Of a DNA stretch of 64,000 nucleotides, positions 26,469 to 35,201 are shown one piece after another. The notes under the pieces were generated by a model. The model did no database searches. It was not told the origin of the DNA and worked only from the letters and a program-made list of their open reading frames with translations. The first letter of the stretch is position 1, and every line of letters begins with the position of its first letter. The translations under genes were made by a program, and so were the position numbers. The DNA is from Palauibacter sp965207805 (GTDB lineage Bacteria; Gemmatimonadota; Gemmatimonadetes; Palauibacterales; Palauibacteraceae), in NCBI GenBank assembly GCA_965207805.1, contig OZ242312.1, positions 620,001 through 684,000 of the forward strand. Reading direction: 5' to 3'.

Positions 26469-27262
26469 GACATCCCTCCCGGACGGATCGAGGCGGCACC
26501 GCTGTCCGCCCGCCGGAACCCGACCGCGGCGACGATGAGAAAAGCGAGCGACTGTACGGCGAGTACGGAGACGTGCAGAGCGGTCGACTGTCCCCCGTCC
26601 ATCGCGATGACCTTAAGAGCGAGCTGCGCGTGGTGATAGGCGGGCAACACGTTGGCGAAGTCCTGCAGGGCCGCCGGAAAGATCGTGATCGGAATCCAGA
26701 GTCCGGACAACATGGCCATGGGCAGGAAGACGAGATTCGTGATGGCCACTGCGGCGCGACTCTTCGACCACGCTCCGACGGCCAGCCCGAGCGCGCAGAA
26801 GGGGATGACGCCGGCGAGTACGACTCCGGCCAGAGCGAACCACTGCCAGCGGTACAGCACCACGCCAGCCCCATAGGCGCCGGTGAAGAAGATCCCCAGA
26901 ACGACGGCCGCCCCGAAGGCGAACGCCATCCCCACCTTGGCGAGCAGATAGGCTGCCGCGGGCATCGGGGTGGTACGCTTGAGCAGGAGGACGCCGGAGT
27001 CGCGTTCCATGGCCAGTCCGGCGCCGAAACCGAACAGCGAGGGCCCCATGACCCCGAACACGCTGTATGTCGCCAGCATGTACGTGGGAGCGGCGGCCGA
27101 AAAGCTCCTCCCGCCCATGACCACGCCGAAGAACAGATAGAACATGAGGGGAAAGAGCAGCGTCGGGATCGCGAAGGCGGGCTCTCGAAGCACCATCAGG
27201 AACTGGTACCGCGCCTCCAGCGCGTAGACGCGCCAGCGTCGCGCGAGTGTCGCCGCCGTCAC
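26465..27262 (-). CDS. ABC-2 type transporter permease
   Basis: The 265-residue membrane protein with six helices is the channel part of an ABC exporter: PTLLFPLMFYLFFGVVMGG, LLAKVGMAFAFGAAVVLGIF, FALAGVVLAGVIPFCALGLA, LVFLPMAMLSGLWIPITIFP and HVSVLAVQSLAFLIVAAVGF. The family signature appears as SGLWIPITIFPAALQDFANV. GTG start at 27262 overlaps the ATPase stop by 4 bases, and its stop overlaps the amidohydrolase start, giving a strictly coupled order ATPase, permease, amidohydrolase. The substrate is unknown. Such two-gene exporters handle lipids, peptides or drugs. Confidence 0.85.
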   Translation of the reverse strand: MTAATLARRWRVYALEARYQFLMVLREPAFAIPTLLFPLMFYLFFGVVMGGRSFSAAAPTYMLATYSVFGVMGPSLFGFGAGLAMERDSGVLLLKRTTPMPAAAYLLAKVGMAFAFGAAVVLGIFFTGAYGAGVVLYRWQWFALAGVVLAGVIPFCALGLAVGAWSKSRAAVAITNLVFLPMAMLSGLWIPITIFPAALQDFANVLPAYHHAQLALKVIAMDGGQSTALHVSVLAVQSLAFLIVAAVGFRRADSGAASIRPGGMS

Positions 27263-28167
27263 GAAACAGGTCCCGATACGTCAGGCGCTCGCGTAAGGGC
27301 GAGGAAGGCTTCTTCGAGTCCGGCACCGACGACGGTCAGGTCGTGCAGGTCCGGGTCCAGGTCGAGGAGTGCGCGCACGAGATCCTCGGGCCGTGAAGTC
27401 AGGACCTCCAGATACCGGCCCCGCGTCTCGGACCTGACGACGCCCGGAAGGGAGGCCACGCGGTCGCGGAGAACCCCGGTGACGCAACGGACCAGACGGG
27501 CGGCCGTACGCGACTTGATGGTTGCCGGTGAACCATCCGCAATGACCTGTCCGCGATGGAGGACGACGATTCGATCCGCGAGCGCGTCCGCCTCTTCGAG
27601 ATAGTGGGTCGTCAGAACCGTGGTCCGCCCGGATTCGCCGAGCCGCCGAATCTCCTCCCACAGCCCCCGCCGCGCTTCCACGTCCAGACCTGCCGTGGGC
27701 TCATCGAGAAAGACAAGCTCCGGGTCCCCACACAGAGCGAGTGCGAACATCACCCGCTGTTTCTGTCCCCCGGAGAGCTTGCCGAACCTTCGTCGCTCCA
27801 GACCCTCGAGCCCCGCCATGGCAAGCAGGCGAGAAGCCGGCGACGGAGCGGGATAGTAGGCGCGGAAAAGGTCGATGTGCTCGCTTACCGTCAGCGTGTT
27901 CGGCACCCCGGATATCTGGAGCATCGCGCCGCGGCGCACTCGAACCTCCGGAGCGCCGGGTCGCTGCCCGAAGACGGTCGCCCTTCCCGTCTGAACCGGC
28001 AGACTCCCGAGCAGCAGACTGATCGCCGTGGTCTTGCCCGCCCCGTTCGGCCCCAGCACCGCCAGTACCTCGCCGCGCCTGACCTCGATGTCCACTTCAT
28101 CCAACGCGACGACAGACCCGAATCGATGAGTTACGCTCGACAGTCGCGCGACGCTGTGTTCCGACAT
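27259..28167 (-). CDS. ABC transporter ATP-binding protein
   Basis: The 302-residue ATPase drives the permease encoded directly downstream. Walker A is LGPNGAGKTTAISLLLG, the signature is KLSGGQKQRVMFALAL, Walker B is LVFLDEPTAGLD, and the H-loop is TVLTTHYLEEADAL. A C-terminal domain of about 90 residues follows, as in the CcmA/DrrA-like group. The open frame continues far upstream on this strand, but homology starts at MSEHSVARLSSVTHRFGSVV, so the ATG at 28167 is used. The ribosome site before it is weak. Confidence 0.88.
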   Translation of the reverse strand: MSEHSVARLSSVTHRFGSVVALDEVDIEVRRGEVLAVLGPNGAGKTTAISLLLGSLPVQTGRATVFGQRPGAPEVRVRRGAMLQISGVPNTLTVSEHIDLFRAYYPAPSPASRLLAMAGLEGLERRRFGKLSGGQKQRVMFALALCGDPELVFLDEPTAGLDVEARRGLWEEIRRLGESGRTTVLTTHYLEEADALADRIVVLHRGQVIADGSPATIKSRTAARLVRCVTGVLRDRVASLPGVVRSETRGRYLEVLTSRPEDLVRALLDLDPDLHDLTVVGAGLEEAFLALTRAPDVSGPVS

Positions 28168-28283
28168 CTCGATCCCGAGAAAGTGGTGCTCCGATCTGCG
28201 GTTCTTACGTGCGGGGAAGGCGGCGGTTTCAGTCGCGCCGCTGACGCCGAACGGCGGCGAACGCACTCCCGCCCGGGACGGGA

Positions 28284-29780
28284 TCAGAGTTCCATCACGC
28301 GTTCGATGTCGCGGTCGATCGGATCGGGTTTCGTGAGGAAGGAGATGGAGAGGAAGAGGACGAGGGAGACGAGGAGCGCCGCGGCTCCGTGGTCGACTCC
28401 GTACGGAAGACGCACGGTGCCGAAGCCGAAGCCGGACCTCAACCCGAAGTTGACGAGCAGGCTGCTGGCGATGGCGACGTTGGCCGCGAGGGCGTTGGCC
28501 CGCCGCCAGTTGAGCCCGATCGCGATGACGGGGACGAGCCCCGCCGCGAACGTGCCCCAGCCGAACACGCCGAGCAGCGCCACGAGGTCGCCGGAATAGA
28601 GCGCCACCAGCGCGGCCGAGATCGCCAGCAGGACCGTGACGATGCGCGCCCACGCGAGTTCGTTGCCGAGCGACCGGCCCCGGATGGCGTTCGGCAGGTC
28701 GTGCATGATGGCGGCGGTCCCGATGTTCAGGAACGCGTCCGCGGTGGACATGATCGCGGCGAGCAGCGCGGCGAAGACGACGCCGGCCAGGAGCGGGTGC
28801 GTGAACGCCTGCAGAAACTCCGGCGAGGCCGCGTCCGGGGTCGCGAGCGCCGGATGCCCGCCGGTAATGACCAGGGCCCGCATGGCGAAGCCGATCCCGA
28901 TCCAGAGCAGCGCCGCGAAGCTGTAGGCGAGGACGCCGACCGGTATCACGTAGCGCAGTTCCCTCATGCGCCGCAGCATCATGAACTTGGTGATGATGTG
29001 CGGCTGCCCCGCCACGCCGATGCCGAACACGAAGAACCACGCGAGCCCGCCCATGAGGCCGATCGTTCCCCACGGCCCGCTCGCCGCCCGGTCGTCCGTC
29101 GCCACGATCCGGCTGATCTCGCTCATCCCGCCGTCGAACGTCCCCAGCACCGTGATGAAGACGAGAGCGGATGCGACGACCATGATGACGCCCTGGATCA
29201 CGTCGGTATAAACGGACGCCACGATCCCGCCGGTCACCGAGTAGAAGATCAGGACCGAGCACGAAACGGCGACGCAGAGCGCCAGGCTCGGGTTCTCCAG
29301 CACGCCGGCGTCCGCCAGCACGCCCTGCAGCACGATCGACATCGCGAGGATCTGCGTCGCGAGATAGCCCAGCACCCCGAGCAGGATCACGATGGCCACG
29401 GAAGCCCGCACCGAATCGGCGCCGTAACGGGCGGCGGCCACGTCCGGCAGCGATACGCATTCCCGAAGCTCCGCCACGAGACGGAGGCGTTTCGCCACCA
29501 GGTTGAGGACGATGATGTTCGAGATGACGATCGTGCCGAGAATCCAGATCGAACTCGTCCCCATCGAATACATGAGGCCGGGACCGCCCACGAATCCGAA
29601 CCCGCTCATCGTGCTCGAAAAGATCGCGAACGCGGTGACGAACATCCCCAGCGTCCGGCCGGCCACGAAGAAATCGCTCGCCGACTTCGTGCGCCTGAGC
29701 GACCAGAGTCCCACGCCAACGCAGAGCGCGAGATAGGCGATGACGGCGAGCAGCGTGATCAGGGCGCGATTCGCCTCCAC
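28284..29780 (-). CDS. Sodium:solute symporter (SSS family)
   Basis: The 498-residue protein has about 13 membrane helices and SSS-family marks: ASDFFVAGRTLGMFVTAFAI, STMSGFGFVGGPGLMYSMG and the helix LAAIMSTADAFLNIGTAAI, where Ser/Thr residues bind sodium. It should import an organic solute (proline, acetate, sugar or similar) with Na+. The GTG at 29780 has GAGGGA upstream. The gene for a small membrane protein ends 6 bases before it, suggesting a two-gene operon. The substrate cannot be predicted. Confidence 0.85.
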   Translation of the reverse strand: MEANRALITLLAVIAYLALCVGVGLWSLRRTKSASDFFVAGRTLGMFVTAFAIFSSTMSGFGFVGGPGLMYSMGTSSIWILGTIVISNIIVLNLVAKRLRLVAELRECVSLPDVAAARYGADSVRASVAIVILLGVLGYLATQILAMSIVLQGVLADAGVLENPSLALCVAVSCSVLIFYSVTGGIVASVYTDVIQGVIMVVASALVFITVLGTFDGGMSEISRIVATDDRAASGPWGTIGLMGGLAWFFVFGIGVAGQPHIITKFMMLRRMRELRYVIPVGVLAYSFAALLWIGIGFAMRALVITGGHPALATPDAASPEFLQAFTHPLLAGVVFAALLAAIMSTADAFLNIGTAAIMHDLPNAIRGRSLGNELAWARIVTVLLAISAALVALYSGDLVALLGVFGWGTFAAGLVPVIAIGLNWRRANALAANVAIASSLLVNFGLRSGFGFGTVRLPYGVDHGAAALLVSLVLFLSISFLTKPDPIDRDIERVMEL

Positions 29781-29786
29781 GGATCG

Positions 29787-30347
29787 CTATCCCTCGCCGG
29801 CGCCGGTGTCGTGGGAGTCGCCGGGGGCGTTGTGGGAGGACACCCGCCTCTCGCTCCGTTGCGCGACGATCTCGTCGAAGCGGGCCTGCTCCCGGGGGCC
29901 GAAGTAGGCCTTCTCGAAGGCCCACGTGATGGCGAGAAGCGGGATCCACGGCGCGAGTGTGAGCCCGTACACGAGCATGGAAGTCGGAGCGGTGAAACCC
30001 AGGATGATCGTCGTAACGCCGGCGGTGTACGCGTCGAAGGTCCACATGAGGATCACGAAGAGGAGGACGTAACCGACCATCCAGGCGTTGACCGCACGCC
30101 GGATCCAGTGTCCGTCCCGGAACCCGATCAGCATCGTGACCCACATGGTCCCGAGCATGGCGATGCCGGCGACATGCGCCGCCCACGTCGGGGCGCCGAG
30201 TTCGCCCGCATCGACCCCCACCTGCATCGGTGCGTACTCCGGATGGGGGAGCGGCATGGCGCGGCCCGCCCCTGTTGCTGCCGCCAGCACGAGCAGGCCC
30301 AGCAGAACCGCGCAGAGGGCGAGCAGCACCGCCATCAGGCGAGTCAT
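29787..30347 (-). CDS. Membrane protein, probable partner of the SSS symporter
   Basis: The 186-residue protein has an N-terminal helix (LMAVLLALCAVLLGLLVLAA) and about four more (HVAGIAMLGTMWVTMLIGF, VGYVLLFVILMWTFDAY, VTTIILGFTAPTSMLVYGL, LAPWIPLLAITWAFEKAYFG). It ends in a charged tail of about 35 residues. No family is recognised. It precedes the symporter gene by 6 bases, and several SSS symporters are co-encoded with a small membrane protein, so a helper role is inferred. Its start is divergent from malate dehydrogenase. Confidence 0.65.
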   Translation of the reverse strand: MTRLMAVLLALCAVLLGLLVLAAATGAGRAMPLPHPEYAPMQVGVDAGELGAPTWAAHVAGIAMLGTMWVTMLIGFRDGHWIRRAVNAWMVGYVLLFVILMWTFDAYTAGVTTIILGFTAPTSMLVYGLTLAPWIPLLAITWAFEKAYFGPREQARFDEIVAQRSERRVSSHNAPGDSHDTGAGEG

Positions 30348-30596
30348 GTACGCGTTGTCGCGGATGGGAATCCCCCCCTCAGGTCAGGAAGGGCCGAAGT
30401 TTGTCACGCCGTGAGCCCCGGCGCGAGACCGCACCGCACCGCTTCCGCCGCGTCCGCGCTGGACTTGAGGAGTCGCTCCTGTGAGTTTGGCGCTTCCCGG
30501 GCGTATCGGCGCCAGGGACGGGATTTCACGGACACCCACCGAAGCTCGTTCACCAACGTTCGCACACGACGTTCACACGCAACGCGCGGAGACCAC

Positions 30597-31577
30597 ATGA
30601 CTGCACCAGCGCGGGTCGCCATCACGGGGGCCGCAGGAAATATCGGATACGCCCTCGCCTTCCGGATCGCGGCCGGGGACATGCTCGGGCCCGACCGGCC
30701 CGTCACGCTTCAATTGCTGGAGATTCCCCCCGCGCTCGACGCCCTGCGCGGCGTCGAGATGGAACTCAACGACTGTGCCTTTCCGCTCCTGCACGGGGTT
30801 CTCGGGACCGCGGATGTGAACGAGGGATTCGACGGCGTCGACTACGCGCTGCTCGTGGGCGCCAAGCCGCGAGGGCCGGGGATGGAACGCGGCGACCTGC
30901 TGGCCGACAACGGGAGGATCTTCGGCCCGCAGGGGCGCGCGCTGAGCGATCGCGCGTCGTCCGACGTGCGCGTCCTCGTGGTCGGAAACCCGGCGAACAC
31001 GAATTGCCTCATCGCCGCTGCGAACGCGCCGAAGCTCGACCGCCGGCAGTTCGCGGCCATGACCCGCCTCGACCACAACCGCGCGCTCAGCCAGCTCGCC
31101 GAGAAGACGGGCACGCACGCGACGGAGATCCGCCGAATGACGATCTGGGGCAACCACTCGGCCACGCAGTACCCGGACATCAGCCAGTGCACGGTGGCGG
31201 GCGCCGCGGCGACCGATCTCGTCAACGAGACGTGGTACCGGGACACGTTCATCCCGAAGGTACAGAAGCGGGGCGCCGAGATCATCCAGGCGCGCGGCGC
31301 CTCGTCCGCGGCGTCGGCGGCGTCGGCGGCCATCGACCACGTGCGGACGTGGGTACACGGCACGCCGGAAGGGGACTGGACGAGCATGGCGGTGCACGCG
31401 GACGGGCGCTACGGCGTGGCCGAAGGCGTGGTGTACTCGCAGCCTGTGACATGCGCGGCCGGCGACTACTCCGTGGTGGACGGCCTCGACCTGAGCGACT
31501 TCAGCCGCGAGCGCATGGAGATCACCGACGCCGAGCTTCGCGCCGAACGCGACGCCGTCGCCAACCTCCTCGCGTAA
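30597..31577 (+). CDS. mdh: Malate dehydrogenase (type 2)
   Basis: The enzyme interconverts malate and oxaloacetate with NAD in the TCA cycle. The 326-residue protein starts with the NAD fold (VAITGAAGNIGYALAFRIA). Substrate and catalytic residues appear as VGAKPRGPGMERGDLL (Arg), VVGNPANTNCLIA, MTRLDHNRALSQLA (Asp and Arg) and MTIWGNHSATQYPD (catalytic His). The pattern is that of the mdh class close to the eukaryotic cytosolic form. The ATG at 30597 follows a CGCGGAGACCAC leader. A long open frame upstream in the same phase is a chance extension. Confidence 0.92.
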   Translation: MTAPARVAITGAAGNIGYALAFRIAAGDMLGPDRPVTLQLLEIPPALDALRGVEMELNDCAFPLLHGVLGTADVNEGFDGVDYALLVGAKPRGPGMERGDLLADNGRIFGPQGRALSDRASSDVRVLVVGNPANTNCLIAAANAPKLDRRQFAAMTRLDHNRALSQLAEKTGTHATEIRRMTIWGNHSATQYPDISQCTVAGAAATDLVNETWYRDTFIPKVQKRGAEIIQARGASSAASAASAAIDHVRTWVHGTPEGDWTSMAVHADGRYGVAEGVVYSQPVTCAAGDYSVVDGLDLSDFSRERMEITDAELRAERDAVANLLA

Positions 31578-31582
31578 CGACG

Positions 31583-31999
31583 ATGGCCTGGATCGCCAAG
31601 GGGCTGACGCCGATCCTGAACGTCTCGGACCTCCAGGAGAGCTTCGCGTGGTTCGAGCGGCTGGGCTGGAAGAAGAGCTGGGATTGGGGTGATCCGCCGG
31701 ACTTCGGCGGCGTCACCTCCGGGGAGTGCCAGATCTTCCTGTGCCAGAACGGTCAGGGCGGCCGAGGCCGGAGCACCGTCGCGAGGACGTTCGGCCCGGA
31801 CGGCGACGACGGAGCCGACAAGGGCGTCTGGATGTCGGTCTGGGTGGACGACGTCGACGCAGTGCACCGGCGGTGCGTGGAGCAGGGCCTCGAAGTCACG
31901 TGGCCGCCCACGGACATGCCGTGGGGCGTGCGCGAGATGCACGTACGCCATCCCGACGGTCACGTGTTCCGCATCAGCCGGGGGATCGACCTGGACTAG
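31583..31999 (+). CDS. Glyoxalase/bleomycin-resistance (VOC) family protein
   Basis: The 138-residue protein has one VOC fold: LTPILNVSDLQESFAWFERL at the start, VWMSVWVDDVDAVHRRC in the middle, and WGVREMHVRHPDGHVFRISR at the end. The last part holds the usual conserved Glu/His region. VOC proteins include glyoxalases, dioxygenases and drug-binding proteins, so the reaction is open. It starts 5 bases after the mdh stop and is likely co-transcribed. Its TAG stop overlaps the TAG stop of the opposite-strand flavoprotein gene within one CTAG. Confidence 0.82.
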   Translation: MAWIAKGLTPILNVSDLQESFAWFERLGWKKSWDWGDPPDFGGVTSGECQIFLCQNGQGGRGRSTVARTFGPDGDDGADKGVWMSVWVDDVDAVHRRCVEQGLEVTWPPTDMPWGVREMHVRHPDGHVFRISRGIDLD

Positions 32000-33597
32000 T
32001 CTTTCCGTCGCTTCCTGTCGCGGAGGATGCGGGCGGCGGCGAGGGCGCCGGGGCGGCCGTTGAGTCCGCCGCCGGGGTGGGTGCCGGCCCCGCACAGGTA
32101 GAGTCCCTCGATCGGGGTCCGGTATCGGGCCCAGCCGGCGACGGGGCGCCCGAAGAAAACCTGGTCCAGCGTCATCTCGCCGTGGTGGATGTTCCCCTCC
32201 GGGAGCGCGAAGCGGTCGGCGAGGTCGGCTGGCGTCAGCACGTGCCGGTGGAGGATTGCCGCCTCGAGGTTGGGGATGTGCTCCGCCAGCGTGGCGACGA
32301 CCGCGTCCCCCAGCGCCGCGCGGCGCTCGTCATTCCATGATCCGTCGGCCAGTCGGAAGGGTGCGTACTGGGCCGCTACGGACAGAAGGTGACGTCCTTC
32401 CGGCGCGAGCGACGGATCGAGCGCGGTCGTGAGGACGGCGTCGAGGACAGGTCGCGCGGACGGACGGCCGTACTTCGCGTCGTCGTACGCGCGCTCGATG
32501 TAGTGGATGCTCGGCGCGACCGTGATCGCGGCGCCGGCAAGCATGGCGGCATGGGCCGCGTCACCGCCGGAGCGCAGGCGCGGAGGCTCGCCCAGCGCGA
32601 GGTGCACCTTCGCGACGACGCCCCGGTACTTGATGTTGTCCAGCGCGCGGACGAACTCGGGCGCCAGCTCGCCGGGATCGACGAGGCCGAGCAGCGTGCG
32701 GCCGGGATCCGCGGACGACACGACGCGAGAGGCCGCGATTTCGTCGCCGCCGGCGAGGACGATGCCCGTCGCGCGCCCATCTTCGACGCGGATCGAGGCC
32801 GCCCCGTGGCCGAGGCGAATCTCCGCGCCCGCCGCCGCGGCAACGCGCTGGAGAGCCGCGCCGAGCGCGCCCATCCCGCCGCGCAGCTGGCGCCTTCGCC
32901 GGACCACCCCGACCGCGCCCACCATGTGGTGGAGGAACATGTAGCCGGTGCCCGAGGCGAGCGGCCCCTGACAGATCCCGCGCACGCCATCGGCCGCGAG
33001 CGCGCCCTTGAGCGCCTCGCTCTCGAACCACTCGTAGAGCAACTCCTCGATCGTCATCGGGATGAGCCGCATCAGTTCGAGGGCGTCCCGCCGCCCCAGG
33101 CGGTTCATCTTCGCGCCGAGGCGAAGAAGCTCCCACAGGTCGCCACGGTCCGCGCCCGCGAGTCGCGGAGGCAGGGTGCGGTAGAGGACGCCGAGCGCGC
33201 GGCCGACACGCGACATCGCGGCCACGAAGTCCGGCCAGCGAGCGGCGTCCCGTGCCGAGAAGGGACGGATCCGATCCGCCGTCCGCGCCGGATCCGCCTC
33301 CAGGACGAGGGCCTCCCCCGCCGGCTGTGGCGAGACGACACAGGGGTCGGGGGACAGGGTCTCGAGGCCCGCTCCCGCCAGATCCAGCTCCTTCATGACG
33401 CGCGGGTCGATCCCGACCAGGCTGTGCGCGCCCGTGTCCACCCGGTAGCCCGTCCATACTTCCTCCGACGCGGCGCACCCTCCCGCCGCCTCGCCCCGCT
33501 CGACGAGGACCACGCGGAGCCCGGCCCGGGCCAGGTAGGCGGCCGCAACGAGACCGTTGTGGCCCGCGCCGATCACGACGACGTCGCACCGGCTCAC
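31996..33597 (-). CDS. FAD-dependent oxidoreductase, PYROXD2/phytoene-desaturase-like (second flavoprotein)
   Basis: The 533-residue protein starts with the dinucleotide fold VVVIGAGHNGLVAAAYLARA and RVVLVERGEAAGGCA. The FAD-binding end is GLYLCGAGTHPGGGLNGRPG. The family is that of PYROXD2 and phytoene desaturases, which oxidise C-N or C-C bonds. The GTG at 33597 overlaps the stop of the first flavoprotein (GTGA), so both are made together and may form a heterodimer. The two proteins share the same layout, including ESDALK/ESEALK-type segments and YLER/YIERAYDDAKYG. Because the fold starts directly at the GTG, longer starts further upstream are rejected. Confidence 0.82.
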   Translation of the reverse strand: MSRCDVVVIGAGHNGLVAAAYLARAGLRVVLVERGEAAGGCAASEEVWTGYRVDTGAHSLVGIDPRVMKELDLAGAGLETLSPDPCVVSPQPAGEALVLEADPARTADRIRPFSARDAARWPDFVAAMSRVGRALGVLYRTLPPRLAGADRGDLWELLRLGAKMNRLGRRDALELMRLIPMTIEELLYEWFESEALKGALAADGVRGICQGPLASGTGYMFLHHMVGAVGVVRRRRQLRGGMGALGAALQRVAAAAGAEIRLGHGAASIRVEDGRATGIVLAGGDEIAASRVVSSADPGRTLLGLVDPGELAPEFVRALDNIKYRGVVAKVHLALGEPPRLRSGGDAAHAAMLAGAAITVAPSIHYIERAYDDAKYGRPSARPVLDAVLTTALDPSLAPEGRHLLSVAAQYAPFRLADGSWNDERRAALGDAVVATLAEHIPNLEAAILHRHVLTPADLADRFALPEGNIHHGEMTLDQVFFGRPVAGWARYRTPIEGLYLCGAGTHPGGGLNGRPGALAAARILRDRKRRKD

Positions 33598-35201
33598 GGC
33601 CGCCCCCGCGGACGGCGCCGCAGGTCCCGGAGGATCTCGAGCGCGGCGAGCCGCCCCGAGGCCCCGCACACGCCGCCGCCCGGATGCGTGCCCGAGCCGC
33701 ACTGGTAGAACCCGCGCACGGGCGTCCGGTAGTCGGCCCAGGCGGGTGAGGGACGGAAGAAGAAGAGCTGCTGCGGCGTCAGCTCGCCGTGGAAGATGTT
33801 GCCCTCGGTGAGCCCCAGTTGCTCCTGCATGTCCAGCGGCGTGAGCACCTGCCGGTGGAGGATGGAGCCCTTCAGGTTCGGAACGTACTCCGAGAGCGTG
33901 TCGACGACCGCGTCCCCGAACGCCTCCCGCTTCGCGTCGTCCCAGCCGCCCTCGATGTCGAAGGCGGCGTACTGGACGAAGATCGACATCACGTGCCGTC
34001 CCGGGGGGGCCATCCCCGGATCGATCATGGACGGAATCACGATGTCCATGTACGGCTGGCGCGAGAAGCCTCCGTACTTCGCGTCGTCGTAGGCGCGCTC
34101 CAGGTAGTCCATGCCCGGACTGATCGAGAACGCGCCGCGCAGGTGCGGCCCGCCGCCCGGCAGGCAGGAGAACTCCGGCGCCTCCGAGAGCGAGAGGTTG
34201 ACCTTGCCGGAGGAGCCGCGGATCCGGAAGCGCCGGATCGCCTCCACGAGATCGTCCGGCAGCTCTTCCGGGTCGAGCAGGCCGAGGAAGGTGCGCTTCG
34301 GATCGACCCCCGACACGACCGTCTTCGCCGTGAGCTCCTCGCCACCCTCCAGGACGACGCCCGTCGCCCGCCCGTTCGCCGTGAGCACCCGCTCCACCGT
34401 GGCCCCCGTCCGGATCTCCGCCCCATGGGATCTGGCCGAGGAGGCGATGGACTCGCTGACCATCCCGTTCCCGCCCCGCGCGAATCCCCACGCCCGGAAC
34501 ACCCCGTCGATCTCCCCCATGTAGTGATGGAGCAGGACGTACGCCGTCCCCGGAGACCGAGGGCCGAGGAAGGTCCCGATGATTCCGCTCGCGGACATCG
34601 TCGCCTTCAATGCATCCGACTCGAACCACTCGTCGAGATAGTCGGCCGCGCTCATGGTCCCCAGCTTGAAGAGCGCGTGGAACTGCTTCTCGTCGAGGCC
34701 GCGCGCGTGCCGTCCGAGCATGAGCAGGGTCTTCAGATCGCGCAGTCCGGGGGAGAGCGGGTCTGGCGGCACGATGCCGAGGAGAGGCTTCACGGCCCAC
34801 GCGAGCTGGTACATGAGCGTCGCAAAATCGTCGTACGCCTCGGCGTCCTTCGGAGAATGGCGATAGAGGTCGCGTCGCGTCTGGTCGTGGTCGGCCCAGC
34901 GCCCGAGGTAGTCGCCGTTCGGGAGCGGCGTGACGGTGCTCTCGAGGGGAAGGATCTCCAGCCCGTGCCGCGCGAGTTGCAGGTCGCGGATGATCTCGGG
35001 CCTCAGCAGGCTGACGACGTAGGAGGCGACGGAATACTTGAAGCCGGGGAAGATCTCCTCGGTCACCGCGGCTCCGCCCACCAGGTGCCGGCGTTCGAGC
35101 ACGACCACGCGAAGGCCCGCCCGGGCCAGGTAGGCGGCGTTGATGAGGCCGTTGTGGCCGCCGCCGACGATGATCGCGTCGTACGCATTCGTCGCGCTCA
35201 C
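33594..35201 (-). CDS. FAD-dependent oxidoreductase, PYROXD2/phytoene-desaturase-like (first flavoprotein)
   Basis: The 535-residue protein has the N-terminal FAD motif AIIVGGGHNGLINAAYLARA with VVLERRHLVGGAAV and the C-terminal FAD motif GFYQCGSGTHPGGGVCGASG. It is a paralogue of the downstream flavoprotein and keeps the same length. The GTG start at 35201 overlaps the stop of the GcvT-like gene by 4 bases. Its place between a GcvT-like folate enzyme and a second flavoprotein suggests oxidation of an N-methyl or other amine, with transfer of the one-carbon unit to folate. That pathway is inferred from context only. Confidence 0.82.
   Translation of the reverse strand: MSATNAYDAIIVGGGHNGLINAAYLARAGLRVVVLERRHLVGGAAVTEEIFPGFKYSVASYVVSLLRPEIIRDLQLARHGLEILPLESTVTPLPNGDYLGRWADHDQTRRDLYRHSPKDAEAYDDFATLMYQLAWAVKPLLGIVPPDPLSPGLRDLKTLLMLGRHARGLDEKQFHALFKLGTMSAADYLDEWFESDALKATMSASGIIGTFLGPRSPGTAYVLLHHYMGEIDGVFRAWGFARGGNGMVSESIASSARSHGAEIRTGATVERVLTANGRATGVVLEGGEELTAKTVVSGVDPKRTFLGLLDPEELPDDLVEAIRRFRIRGSSGKVNLSLSEAPEFSCLPGGGPHLRGAFSISPGMDYLERAYDDAKYGGFSRQPYMDIVIPSMIDPGMAPPGRHVMSIFVQYAAFDIEGGWDDAKREAFGDAVVDTLSEYVPNLKGSILHRQVLTPLDMQEQLGLTEGNIFHGELTPQQLFFFRPSPAWADYRTPVRGFYQCGSGTHPGGGVCGASGRLAALEILRDLRRRPRGRP

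Noticed and set aside
28168..30186. Upstream extension of the ABC ATPase frame to 975 codons
   Set aside because: The added part is antisense-type coding across the symporter gene. ABC homology begins at 28167.
28389..30596. Upstream extension of the malate dehydrogenase frame (1062 codons in total)
   Set aside because: The extra part is the mirror of the symporter gene and its partner. Only the last 326 codons are malate dehydrogenase.
33598..34800. Upstream extension of the second flavoprotein frame
   Set aside because: It lies inside the first flavoprotein gene in another phase. The FAD fold begins at the GTG at 33597.
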